From contig SCFE01000086.1 in NCBI GenBank assembly GCA_004352715.1, positions 1,222,124 to 1,286,123 of the forward strand: DNA of 64,000 nucleotides, in the 5' to 3' direction. Both the position numbers and the translations under genes were made by a program. Source of the stretch: Hofstenia miamia. Its lineage: Eukaryota > Xenacoelomorpha > Acoela. Shown here one piece after another: positions 41,364 through 47,864 of the stretch (its first letter is position 1; every line of letters begins with the position of its first letter). The notes under the pieces were generated by a model. The model was not told the DNA's origin and searched no databases. It worked only from the letters and a program-made list of their open reading frames with translations.

Positions 41364-44287
41364 NNNNNNNNNNNNNNNNNNNNNNNNNNNNNNNNNNNNN
41401 NNNNNNNNNNNNNNNNNNNNNNNNNNNNNNNNNNNNNNNNNNNNNNNNNNNNNNNNNNNNNNNNNNNNNNNNNNNNNNNNNNNNNNNNNNNNNNNNNNNN
41501 NNNNNNNNNNNNNNNNNNNNNNNNNNNNNNNNNNNNNNNNNNNNNNNNNNNNNNNNNNNNNNNNNNNNNNNNNNNNNNNNNNNNNNNNNNNNNNNNNNNN
41601 NNNNNNNNNNNNNNNNNNNNNNNNNNNNNNNNNNNNNNNNNNNNNNNNNNNNNNNNNNNNNNNNNNNNNNNNNNNNNNTATATATATATATTGAAATTAG
41701 AAATATAGTTAATATGAAGAAAATTTACCGAAGTGAGATCTGGTATTTCACCGTTGTCGATACCAACTTCCTAAATTGATGAATGAATATTATAAAGCAA
41801 TTGCATATAATATCGCCAAAACAAATGCGACAACATTCGTCATAAACTTACTTCAGCAACCTTAAGGAACTCTCCTACAGCCTCCATTTGACTGAGAAAT
41901 TTTTTATATATTCCCAAAGCTTCTGTGCATTGCTTCTTATTCATATCAAAGTATTTTTCTAAAAATGTAATTCTAAACATTGAATCTTTACTCCTAGCAA
42001 TCTCATTCGAACGCTCTATGAATAAGAAAATAATTAGGGTACAAATTTTTACTCCGAACAAAAAGTGTTGATATTTTAAATACAGCATGGGTATAATTGA
42101 TAAATAAAGTAATTTCAAAAATCTATAAAAATTACACAACAAAATAATCAAGGAAATATGCAATGTATTTTGTCGCATATTGAGCGACTGAAAGAAATTA
42201 GTCAAACCTCAGTTGGGTATACCATCAGAATAGGCAAAGCTCAAAATAGAGCAGTTAAGTATTGTAGATAAAATATCTCTCAATTTTATTAAAAATGGGG
42301 TAACTCAAATTCGAAAAATAGGCCTACTTAATATTGAGCAATCAATCAAAAGAACATCCTACTGGAAATACTCAAAATTGCGCACTGTAGATACTAAATG
42401 AATTAATTGTTCAATATTAAAGACGTTATTGTTAATTTCCCGCTATATTCATAGAAATAAACTTATTATTTCATTGTCTCATTTCATCTATTGTGTGCAA
42501 CCAATTCTTTTACAGGTAAGTTTGCGTAATGCCTCAACGACAAAGCAGTCTACACAAAAAGAAACGCTTAAAATTCGTTAAAACAGTTCGATTGTTGATT
42601 TTTGCATCTTAATAAAGTTTATAAAGTTAATAAATCACTATATACCTATTGTTAAAATACAGAAATTCCATTTCATTAATTGTCAGTATAAGTAAAGAAA
42701 TATATAGATTTCCATTTGGGATAATGGTGGTAACACTTCAAGCCCGTAAAAGTTTAGTTGTTAACATGCTATCTGATGGATGCTTATTGTTCTCTAATTG
42801 CTTTCATAGTCCACATTACAACAACGCTTAAAGAATTTTATTGAGTTGAATTAGATTTCAATTTCTGCAGAAAAATCTTAGTAATATCACTTTCATTGCT
42901 AAAACCAACTCATATTTCAATAAGTCGTTTACTACAAAGTATTTGATCAATTTCAGTATAACTAACACCGTATATTGCATAAAGATAATAGTTTTAAGTA
43001 GAATATGTCGGATAAAATTGCAAAAACGAGACATTTTATTTCTTTGAACAAAAATACCATTTTGGTGAAAAAAATTGAAATTATGAGATTTTGGCTGATA
43101 TGTTCTGTTACATCTAAAAATGTTACTTTTAAACTATGGGGAGGCTGGTTTCAAAACTATAGTGCAATGGTGTAAACGTTTAACGTTCTATTGAATGAAA
43201 TTGGTAATCATTTCAAGAATTCGATTATTATGTTTTTCAATTCGTTGGATTTCATTAAATTAAAAATCTAGAAACACGAACAATTAAATTGGCGTTGCAA
43301 GAGAAATTGAAGCTGTAGACAGAGTAAAGCAACATATCATTGAAAACAAATATGAATCAATAAATATTTCAATTACAATCAATTAAGATATAATTGTGCA
43401 TTTTTTTGAATAATATAATATATTTACCAAGAAGATTTATTATGCCCTCATTATAGCAAGCGAACAATCGGATACAGTCTTTGAAAAGCAACATATAAGC
43501 TGCATTGATGACACCATTTTTTAATTCACTGGCGCGACTCTAAATAGTTGAGGAATAGAAGAACACATAAAATTGCACTAACTTGAAAACCTAGTAGAGA
43601 ATCAAGTTGATCAGATAACACTGGCAATGCCATTAAGATGTCAACTGCATTCATATTTCGCAACTTGCCTTCTTCCTTCCTATACAAAAATTAAATGAAA
43701 TAAAAAAACAGCAACGCACCCTCTCTTTGCTCTACAAAAATCAAAGCCAGTAGATCTGTATGATCCCGCTTTTGCAGAAATATATTTCGCATACTTCCGA
43801 ATAAATGGAGACATATCATATCCTAGAAACTAGTTAAAAAAATTTAATGAGATCTTACCTAATGAATCCTTCCGATCTAAGAAATTCGATAGGTTCAATT
43901 GGCTAGTTCTGCTAGCCATATTTTGTGTAAATCGCTAAAAAAATAAAATATTATATAAAATAGAGAATTAGGAACCTCATTGCCATAACACATTAAGTGA
44001 TGTATGGTAATTAGAGATTTGAACACAACCACCCAATTCGTGTTATGAGTTCTTTGTACTAACAAGTCCAGAATGTCATTGACGGAAATATTGTGATTAA
44101 ATGTATACGAAAGAAGGTCTAAAAAAATATTTGTACATAATTTTTGTGGAATTCTACCGTCTAGATGTTTGCGTTTTGGGCCAATTACTTCTTCTGTGGT
44201 TGCCTTGCAAACTTTTTTACCAATTTGAGAGCCTAACACGCTGTGGCGAGCTGCCTGCATTCGATCCATTACACTTTGACCAGACAT
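4165..44287 (-). CDS. PICALM: AP180/CALM clathrin-assembly protein homologue (whole gene, 18 exons placed)
   Basis: Homologue of PICALM/AP180 (Drosophila lap, nematode unc-11), an ANTH-domain adaptor that binds PI(4,5)P2, AP2 and clathrin and helps set coated-vesicle size. Exons, minus strand in order: 44287-44158, 44118-43976, 43934-43859, 43822-43720, 43679-43583, 43539-43428, 41958-41852, 41770-41729, 36378-36308, 34072-33919, 25925-25677, 23517-23454, 22391-22305, 20667-20590, 15358-15233, 11067-10905, 4300-4261, 4218-4165. All junctions are GT-AG and keep phase, giving 632 codons; human PICALM has about 650. Residues 1 to about 290 are the ANTH domain, including the lipid-binding motif GPKRKH at 36-41. 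The tail carries NPF motifs (321, 354, 416, 461), a DLL motif at 372, NDLL at 552, the family motif DLDSALANL at 583 and DPF at 629. The last exon is unresolved. Confidence 0.95.
6281..7133 (+). mobile_element. Tc1-like helix-turn-helix fragment, copy 1 (carries a MITE)
   Basis: A frame of about 69 codons (6282-6491) ends with [20 protein letters not shown], which has the shape of the first helix-turn-helix of Tc1/mariner/IS630 transposases (G-x-x-x-x-x-I-A-x-x-L-x-I-x-x-S-T-V). Further weak protein-like sequence follows in shifted frames to about 6650. No catalytic domain is visible, so this is a relic. The stretch matches 7143-8630 almost exactly, except that this copy has a 221-bp MITE and lacks an insertion of about 875 bp found in the other. 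Confidence 0.55.
6879..7099. mobile_element. 221-bp MITE flanked by TTAA, with empty site in the sister copy
   Basis: Both ends carry the inverted repeat CTCTTTC[A/G]CTAC and are flanked by TTAA (6875-6878 and 7100-7103). The parallel copy at 8605-8630 reads straight through with a single TTAA at the same point, which is an exact empty site. A TTAA target is diagnostic of the piggyBac superfamily, although its termini usually begin CCY. The inside is G+C-richer than the surroundings near 7030-7095 and repeats a 15-bp motif (GTGAAACACGGCGC core) at about 7030 and 7070. Confidence 0.85.
7134..7142. other. 9-N assembly join
   Basis: Nine N, with the sequence immediately to the right restarting the segment that began at 6281. 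It is a contig or haplotype join rather than a biological feature. Confidence 0.95.
7143..8630 (+). repeat. Second copy of the 6281-7133 segment, with an insertion of about 875 bp
   Basis: Repeats the Tc1-like fragment (7144-7353) and its 3' flank (8343-8630) nearly base for base. It is interrupted between about 7475 and 8349 by sequence absent from copy 1. The insertion is bordered by TGAC on both sides (4 bp), but I see no terminal inverted repeats, so it could equally be a deletion in copy 1. Short frames inside it (7491-7706 and 8178-8360, minus strand) match nothing I recognise. Confidence 0.8.
8639..9598. mobile_element. Non-autonomous hAT-type element, 960 bp, 8-bp target duplication
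   Basis: The 8-mer GTTATCAC occurs directly on both sides (8631-8638 and 9599-9606). The enclosed sequence begins ATGGGCGA and ends TCGCCCTA, giving a short inverted repeat of form (T/A)(A/T)GGGCGA, as in hAT termini. Repeated GACCTAAA/GACCTT-like words lie near both ends, as hAT subterminal repeats do. No transposase frame is present. The 8-bp duplication plus GGGCGA-type terminus is the evidence for hAT. Confidence 0.75.
10905..11067 (-). CDS. PICALM: PICALM exon 16 (DLDSALANL motif)
   Basis: Begins after CTTTTTTAG at 11067, completes a split Asn codon from exon 15, and encodes 53 further residues, including EPFNDLL and [15 protein letters not shown]. The latter corresponds to the DDLDSSLANL signature near the C-terminus of vertebrate PICALM and AP180. 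The donor is CAG|GTAATT. If this donor is not used, the frame ends one codon later at TAA, giving a shorter protein ending in PAR; that is a simple way to make an alternative C-terminus. Confidence 0.9.
12333..12572 (+). other. Unassigned small frame inside PICALM intron 15
   Basis: An 80-codon frame whose middle ([20 protein letters not shown] and a following E/K-rich helix) looks protein-like, but I recognise no family. It lies in intron 15 on the strand opposite to PICALM, with no convincing splice sites. It may be a transposase fragment or chance. Confidence 0.15.
12808..13435. repeat. Two-copy tandem duplication, period 315 bp
   Basis: Copy A is 12808-13122 and copy B is 13123 to about 13435; they are essentially identical. 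Each contains an imperfect hairpin (arms near 12809-12830 and 12836-12856) and the word CTAGTCCAACCGTGGCC, which recurs in reverse orientation at about 24930 and, more diverged, at 53567. The unit therefore includes part of a dispersed repeat. Confidence 0.9.
13570..14275 (+). pseudogene. Degenerate piggyBac-like transposase relic
   Basis: Scattered short frames with many stops. The best evidence is the end (about 14200-14270), which reads ECNRCYLC, a stop, then [14 protein letters not shown]. This is the layout of the C-terminal cysteine-rich finger of piggyBac transposases (RCxxC, K-R/T-R, CxxC). An acidic DSDDDNF piece at about 13620 would suit an N-terminal tail. The catalytic region is too decayed to read. 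The TTAA-flanked MITE at 6879-7099 shows independently that piggyBac-type elements exist in this genome. Confidence 0.35.
15233..15358 (-). CDS. PICALM: PICALM exon 15 (Met/Pro/Gln-rich)
   Basis: Acceptor CCTTTAG, then [16 protein letters not shown] and a Q/P/A-rich run ending FGNQS, donor CAA|GTAAGT. It resembles the Met/Pro/Gln-rich segment near the C-terminus of vertebrate PICALM (IGYGIPPQMGSVPVM), but here it precedes rather than follows the DLDSALANL exon. Confidence 0.85.
15556..15654 (-). other. Small G+C-rich frame in PICALM intron 14
   Basis: A 32-codon frame beginning [19 protein letters not shown] and continuing PGRGDPVR stands out as a G+C-rich island in A+T-rich intron. A GGCCGGGGTGACC palindrome lies within it and a CCG|GTTAGA donor-like site follows. 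No family recognised. It could be a mobile-element gene start or an unannotated first exon. Confidence 0.2.
17150..17597 (+). mobile_element. Tc1/mariner-type element, 5' part only
   Basis: Begins CAGGGTGCGGAGAAAGTTCC right after a (TA)n run, a typical Tc1/mariner terminus at a TA target. The frame from ATG 17309 is open for 96 codons to the N at 17598. It encodes two helix-turn-helix units: first [20 protein letters not shown], then a GRPRTART hook, then a second helix bundle ending [10 protein letters not shown]. That is the paired-type DNA-binding domain of these transposases. The catalytic DDE/D domain is missing because the sequence jumps at 17598 into a (TA)n microsatellite. Confidence 0.85.
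17598..17637. repeat. N plus (TA)n microsatellite, probable assembly join
   Basis: A single N followed by about 30 bases of TA. The transposon frame stops here in mid-domain, so two reads or contigs were probably joined through the TA repeat and the 3' half of the element lost. Confidence 0.8.
17920..18165. repeat. Cluster of CGCTGGGTAC-type words with a hairpin
   Basis: CGCTGGGTAC at about 17934 and its complement GTACCCAGCG at about 17959 form a 10-bp stem with a 16-base loop. Related words (ACTCAGCGC, ACCCAGTGCC, ACTGAGCGCC) recur at about 17994, 18128 and 18149, mostly after CATATAC. I do not recognise the family. Confidence 0.5.
18166..18480. repeat. G+C-rich block ending in (TA)n, probable retroelement 3' end
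   Basis: About 300 bases at close to 50% G+C in surroundings near 30%, closed by a short (TA)n run at 18476-18493. No open frame of note on either strand. Abrupt composition and a simple-repeat tail suit a LINE or SINE 3' end, but I cannot name it. Confidence 0.4.
20590..20667 (-). CDS. PICALM: PICALM exon 14
   Basis: Acceptor GATTTAG, 25 complete codons ([20 protein letters not shown] followed by AATGD), donor ACG|GTACTT. The phase (1 base in, 1 base out) agrees with both neighbours. Pro/Thr-rich spacer in the disordered tail. Confidence 0.85.
22305..22391 (-). CDS. PICALM: PICALM exon 13 (NPF motif)
   Basis: Acceptor TACCAG, then [20 protein letters not shown] and a short T/P/A stretch, donor GTG|GTAAGT. 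The NPF at residue 461 is an EH-domain ligand type motif, as used by AP180/CALM proteins to bind Eps15/intersectin-like partners. Confidence 0.9.
23454..23517 (-). CDS. PICALM: PICALM exon 12
   Basis: Acceptor TTATTTAG, 21 codons ([19 protein letters not shown] then NN), donor ATG|GTATGT. In phase with exon 11 (phase 0) and exon 13 (phase 1). Confidence 0.85.
23999..24235 (+). other. Unassigned small frame in PICALM intron 11
   Basis: 78 codons with a plausible amino-acid mix ([20 protein letters not shown] within it), but no family recognised and no splice sites noted. Antisense to PICALM. Confidence 0.12.
24922..24963. repeat. Dispersed repeat end (GGCCACGGTTAGACTAGTGA)
   Basis: About 36 bases match, in reverse orientation with two mismatches, the segments at about 12838-12875 and 13153-13190. 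A more diverged version starts at about 53565. All share a TTAGGC(CA/TG)CGGTTAGACTA core. Confidence 0.7.
25677..25925 (-). CDS. PICALM: PICALM exon 11 (adaptor-motif-rich)
   Basis: 83 codons from acceptor ATTTTAG to donor CAG|GTTTTA. Ser/Pro/Phe-rich disordered tail with NPF motifs at residues 354 and 416 and VDLL at 371, a clathrin-box-like motif. No stop codons, and composition clearly different from the flanking intron. Confidence 0.92.
27361..27758. repeat. Two-copy tandem duplication, period 199 bp
   Basis: Copies 27361-27559 and 27560-27758 differ by only a few substitutions near the end. Non-coding, in PICALM intron 10. Confidence 0.95.
27787..27866. repeat. Two-copy tandem repeat, period 40 bp
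   Basis: AAGGCCTACTAGCAGATCTT and its following 20 bases are repeated exactly once. Confidence 0.95.
28226..28295. repeat. Two-copy tandem repeat, period 35 bp
   Basis: CAATGATAAATTACTGTTAA plus the next bases, ending GAAGAGGG, occur twice in a row. Confidence 0.95.
29515..30000 (+). pseudogene. Mariner transposase relic (C-terminal half)
   Basis: Frameshifted frames read, in order, [20 protein letters not shown] (family: VLFHHDNARPH), EKFEGLD, then LPHP-like and [12 protein letters not shown], then [12 protein letters not shown] near the end. These correspond in order to the mariner blocks around the second and third catalytic acidic residues (DNARPH; PYSPDLAPSDYHLF) and the C-terminal W-x-K-x-I/V-x-x-N-G region. 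Several frameshifts and stops; in the second block the D is replaced (QANAKP). Inactive. In PICALM intron 10. Confidence 0.8.
30130..30760 (+). pseudogene. Second Tc1/mariner-superfamily transposase relic
   Basis: The frame at 30196-30390 contains [15 protein letters not shown] and then KQDGAPAT, matching the (F)QQDGAPPH block that carries the second catalytic Asp of DDE_3-type elements. After frameshifts, [20 protein letters not shown] (about 30515-30590) fits the conserved C-terminal VY-x-x-K-P-x-T-L-E-E-L-K-x-x-I segment. It is a different family from the mariner relic just upstream. Inactive. Confidence 0.75.
31807..32692. repeat. Two-copy tandem duplication, period 444 bp
   Basis: 31807-32250 and 32251-32692 are nearly identical (one visible difference near CAAGCAC). 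No coding content. In PICALM intron 10. Confidence 0.95.
33919..34072 (-). CDS. PICALM: PICALM exon 10
   Basis: Acceptor run TTTTTTTTAG, completes a Lys codon split from exon 9, then 51 codons including GSKNPFF (NPF at 321) and a charged helix [11 protein letters not shown], which recalls the EREKQAALEEEQ segment after the ANTH domain in vertebrate PICALM. Donor TCG|GTTTGT, a weak consensus. Confidence 0.9.
34206..34523. mobile_element. Candidate short TIR element, 318 bp
   Basis: Starts AGAGATGGAAATGGGC and ends GCCCAGCACAAGTCCATCTCT, so the outer 8 bases are inverted repeats and GGGC/GCCC lie just inside. AGAGATGG-type termini occur in hAT elements, but I could not find a matching 8-bp flanking duplication, so the boundaries are uncertain. 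Intron 9 of PICALM. Confidence 0.35.
36308..36378 (-). CDS. PICALM: PICALM exon 9 (end of ANTH domain)
   Basis: Acceptor ATTTTAG, then [20 protein letters not shown] and KLK, donor AAAAA|GTATTT. Direct counterpart of human [20 protein letters not shown]. Confidence 0.95.
37723..38028. repeat. Two-copy tandem duplication, period about 151 bp
   Basis: 37723-37873 and 37874-38028 align with several substitutions and small indels, so they are more diverged than the other two-copy repeats in this window. Confidence 0.9.
39100..40050 (+). other. Possible decayed transposase, unassigned
   Basis: Short protein-like pieces without an open frame: around 39350-39410 ([18 protein letters not shown]), 39475-39570 ([19 protein letters not shown]) and 39960-40040 ([20 protein letters not shown]). 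The codon-like texture suggests an old gene or element, but no family motif is clear. Confidence 0.2.
41331..41690. other. 315-N gap inside a (TA)n microsatellite, PICALM intron 8
   Basis: TA repeats lead into N at 41364-41678 and resume for about 12 bases. The gap length differs from the 1000-N gaps elsewhere, so it is probably an estimated size. No exon is missing by phase. Confidence 0.95.
41729..41770 (-). CDS. PICALM: PICALM exon 8
   Basis: 14 codons, [14 protein letters not shown], between acceptor AATTTAG and donor TCG|GTAAAT. Matches human QVGIDRGDIPDLSQ in the last part of the ANTH fold. Confidence 0.95.
41852..41958 (-). CDS. PICALM: PICALM exon 7
   Basis: Acceptor ATTTTTAG at 41959-41960, then (E)[19 protein letters not shown] and the segment ending EFLKVAE, donor GAA|GTAAGT. 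Human counterpart: EKYFDMKKNQCKEGLDIYKK. The open frame extends further upstream, but those residues do not belong to the family and the phase requires this acceptor. Confidence 0.95.
43428..44287 (-). CDS. PICALM: PICALM exons 1-6, separated by 36-43 nt introns
   Basis: Six exons within 860 bases encode residues 1-257 of the ANTH domain. They start [19 protein letters not shown]; human starts MSGQSLTDRITAAQHSVTG. Conserved blocks include [76 protein letters not shown] and [15 protein letters not shown]. Introns are 44119-44157 (39 nt), 43935-43975 (41), 43823-43858 (36), 43680-43719 (40) and 43540-43582 (43), all GT-AG. Removing them restores family sequence without gaps. Intron 1 is a multiple of three with no stop, so retaining it would insert 13 residues after HLD. 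Confidence 0.97.
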
Positions 44288-44304
44288 CCTGAAACGAATA
44301 CATA
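44288..44304 (-). promoter_or_regulatory. Splice acceptor one base upstream of the PICALM start codon
   Basis: On the minus strand GTATTCGTTTCAG|G precedes ATG directly. The mRNA leader must therefore come from an upstream 5' UTR exon or from a spliced leader added in trans. No matching donor was identified. Confidence 0.6.
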
Positions 44305-45047
44305 CAAATAGCAAGGAATCTACAAAAATATCGAATCGAAATGTCAATATTATTTAAAAACGCAATGTATTGCCTTTGGCCTTAACTGCATAATAGGTGT
44401 TAAATAGTCACACCTTTTTATTTGAATAGCAAATTGCTAAAATGCGACAGATAAGAACACATATAATTAAGCTAAACAACATGCTAAAAATGCGATATTC
44501 TTTATTTGTAAAATTCATCCGAAACCTTTGGCTTTACTGTAAATGAGAATTTTAAAGTATAATTTTCAGATTTCAAATACAAAGCGTGCAATATTTAATG
44601 ATGTTCCCATTTAAAATGTTTACATTCTTTCAAATGCTTGCTGTTTAAAGCTAAAATGCCAATATTAAAATGCAAAATGCATTTTTATTATTATGTATTC
44701 CATAGCAAACGTTTTGTCAAATATGAAGCAAGACAAATTTTAAGTTTTGCTCTTTTATAATTTTCAAAAGATATTTAAATTTACCCTAACTCTTTTTATA
44801 TTACTGATATCAAGTATTCGATCCAAATTGTACCAAAAAATTATATATTTGACTAAAAGCTTCTGAGCGTATTAATTAATGAGTCACTTTTATACATTGA
44901 TTTTTGATTTCACTTAAATATAGAAAAGCAATGAGTAATACTATATACTTAAGTTTATTCCTGTGAATTTTGCTCATTTTTTTAAAATTGGTCTTAGGTG
45001 TGATATATTGACAAGTATTTCCCACAAATCGCTATTTTACTTAAAGT

Positions 45048-46033
45048 CTAATGACAACTTTGCGTTTATTGAAACAATTTTTATAGTTTGTTAACGTTTT
45101 TTATAAATAATCAAAGCCTTATTTTGCAAATGCAAAATTAAATTACAAACTGGTTATTAGTATATGCATTCAAAAATAAAAAACCTGAAGCTACCAAGCC
45201 CAGCAAATGAATGGTTATATATAATGATAATGATAATGATAATGAATTATATTTATATATCAGAAATACATCTAACATATCTCGTATACACAAACAAACG
45301 GATTATAGGCTACCAATCACTACTAAAAGGTGCGTAAGAATCTGTCTGGAAATGTCCTTAGGAATTTCTTTGATGAGTGTACATCGGAAGCGGGTAACCT
45401 TTCCCTCAGACGGGCAATGGCGTAATCCTCTCTTTGGGGAATCATGTCAACAAGTGAGTGCCTGCTATCGGATGATATCTTACCATAGAGTTTTCTATCG
45501 GCATCATCTACCATTTCAGATATGGTTCGAGAAATGCGAGGAATAATTCCGGCCGTGACAAATTTCTTATGGACTTTATCTAAGATGTTGAGGTTAGATG
45601 AGCCTCCCCAGACGGTAATACCATAATTCAATTGAGAAAGAAACAAAGACTTGTAGAGATTTCTGGCATCATCCACAGAGATGGACACTGAACGAAGTTT
45701 CTTGATCAGATAAAATGTACGAACTAATCTCTTGGTCAGGGATTTAACATGGTCATTGAATGATAGCCCCTTGTCAATAGTAATTCCAAGCAGAATAAGT
45801 CTGTCCACGCGTTTGATGTCATTTAGAGATGAGGGAAATTGGTATCCTGCTCGAAGCGNCTAATGACAACTTTGCGTTTATTGAAACAAATTTTTATAGT
45901 TTGTTAACGTTTTTTATAAATAAACAAAGCCTTATTTTGCAAATGCAAAATTAAATTACAAACTGGTTATTAGTATATGCATTCAAAAATAAAAAACCTG
46001 AAGCTACCAAGCCCAGCAAGTGAATGGTTATAT
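45048..46033. repeat. Duplicated flank around a LINE fragment (filled and empty allele)
   Basis: 45048-45223 recurs at 45860-46033 with minimal change, directly after an N at 45859. The first copy continues into LINE sequence after GGTTATATAT; the second continues into ordinary sequence (CATCAGGCTACG). The second looks like the empty allele of the same site. Confidence 0.85.
45224..45858 (-). mobile_element. LINE 3' fragment (reverse transcriptase C-terminal part)
   Basis: The minus frame at 45323-45808 is open for 161 codons with LGITIDKGLSFNDHVKSLTK, then SLFLSQLNYGITVWGG and a conserved tail. These are the blocks that follow the RT palm in Jockey/CR1-type non-LTR elements (LGVxIDxxLxFxxH; LxPxLxYGxxxW). 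A (ATCATT)n-type tail at the left end (45222-45244) marks the 3' terminus. 5' truncated or cut by the N at 45859. Confidence 0.88.
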
Positions 46034-46771
46034 ATCATCAGGCTACGTCTTTTAGCACTCTACTAGTTTGATAAAATACCAAGGATACCAATTAGCTTGT
46101 TTAGTTGTATTATTGAAACACTATTACTACCTGATAGCCAGCACGGTGTGATGTCAATCAAAATCGATCCGGAACAATGTCTGCACTATCAGAGTTAAGT
46201 ATTGCGCGCCAATATGAAACAAATCGATGTACACGGATCGTACAATGTAAAATAAACGTAGCATGGTACTTCCAAACTCTTGAAAATTGATCGCTCGTAG
46301 CGTGCTGGTGTAAGCAGGGGTTTTATCACGATTGGCTATAAATAAGTAAATTTTAGACTGAGTGCAATAGAATGAGAGGCTGTGACTAGAAATAACAAAT
46401 GACCTAAATGAACCCCTACGGGAGGCTACTAATTACTAGTAGCATGCCGGAATAACTGGTTTGAAATCTAACATATTGCTTTTGATAATGAAGATAACAG
46501 ACAGGCGCCCACAATTTTTTCCAAGCCCTGTACATTTAAAGGAAGCGGTTTGTGACAAAATCAATACGATTTTTTGAAAATCTATGCTTAACACAATTAA
46601 ATTCTGTTGTTTCTAGTTACTACACTTGAATTACAACGTAGACCATAGACAATACGGTACCATTTTTTATCAAAATGATATATTATATATTTTAGATGTG
46701 CTCCGCTTTAATAAAAAATATTTCTGATTGGTTATATACAAGACAACGTCAATGAGAATCGAAAAAGACGA

Positions 46772-46862
46772 AAAATATGATTGACAAGTTGTTTATCTAT
46801 CAGTTTACGGCTTGATGTGAGAAGTGAATTCTGCTAGGAAAAATCGAGATAATGCGGCTACT
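46772..46862 (+). repeat. 91-bp segment inversely repeated at 51645-51735
   Basis: Base-for-base reverse complement of 51645-51735. Both copies sit at contig ends: the left one is 2 bases from a 1000-N gap, the right one touches an N at 51736. An overlap between contigs, one of them in the wrong orientation, explains this. Confidence 0.9.
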
Positions 46863-46864
46863 CT

Positions 46865-47864
46865 NNNNNNNNNNNNNNNNNNNNNNNNNNNNNNNNNNNN
46901 NNNNNNNNNNNNNNNNNNNNNNNNNNNNNNNNNNNNNNNNNNNNNNNNNNNNNNNNNNNNNNNNNNNNNNNNNNNNNNNNNNNNNNNNNNNNNNNNNNNN
47001 NNNNNNNNNNNNNNNNNNNNNNNNNNNNNNNNNNNNNNNNNNNNNNNNNNNNNNNNNNNNNNNNNNNNNNNNNNNNNNNNNNNNNNNNNNNNNNNNNNNN
47101 NNNNNNNNNNNNNNNNNNNNNNNNNNNNNNNNNNNNNNNNNNNNNNNNNNNNNNNNNNNNNNNNNNNNNNNNNNNNNNNNNNNNNNNNNNNNNNNNNNNN
47201 NNNNNNNNNNNNNNNNNNNNNNNNNNNNNNNNNNNNNNNNNNNNNNNNNNNNNNNNNNNNNNNNNNNNNNNNNNNNNNNNNNNNNNNNNNNNNNNNNNNN
47301 NNNNNNNNNNNNNNNNNNNNNNNNNNNNNNNNNNNNNNNNNNNNNNNNNNNNNNNNNNNNNNNNNNNNNNNNNNNNNNNNNNNNNNNNNNNNNNNNNNNN
47401 NNNNNNNNNNNNNNNNNNNNNNNNNNNNNNNNNNNNNNNNNNNNNNNNNNNNNNNNNNNNNNNNNNNNNNNNNNNNNNNNNNNNNNNNNNNNNNNNNNNN
47501 NNNNNNNNNNNNNNNNNNNNNNNNNNNNNNNNNNNNNNNNNNNNNNNNNNNNNNNNNNNNNNNNNNNNNNNNNNNNNNNNNNNNNNNNNNNNNNNNNNNN
47601 NNNNNNNNNNNNNNNNNNNNNNNNNNNNNNNNNNNNNNNNNNNNNNNNNNNNNNNNNNNNNNNNNNNNNNNNNNNNNNNNNNNNNNNNNNNNNNNNNNNN
47701 NNNNNNNNNNNNNNNNNNNNNNNNNNNNNNNNNNNNNNNNNNNNNNNNNNNNNNNNNNNNNNNNNNNNNNNNNNNNNNNNNNNNNNNNNNNNNNNNNNNN
47801 NNNNNNNNNNNNNNNNNNNNNNNNNNNNNNNNNNNNNNNNNNNNNNNNNNNNNNNNNNNNNNNN
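46865..47864. other. 1000-N scaffold gap
   Basis: Exactly 1000 N, a conventional gap of unknown size. Long X-filled frames across it are meaningless. Confidence 0.98.

Noticed and set aside
43895-44347. Single 150-residue frame over the start of PICALM
   Set aside because: It reads through two short introns; the real exons are shorter, and the residues before MSGQ and after YGNE do not belong to the family.
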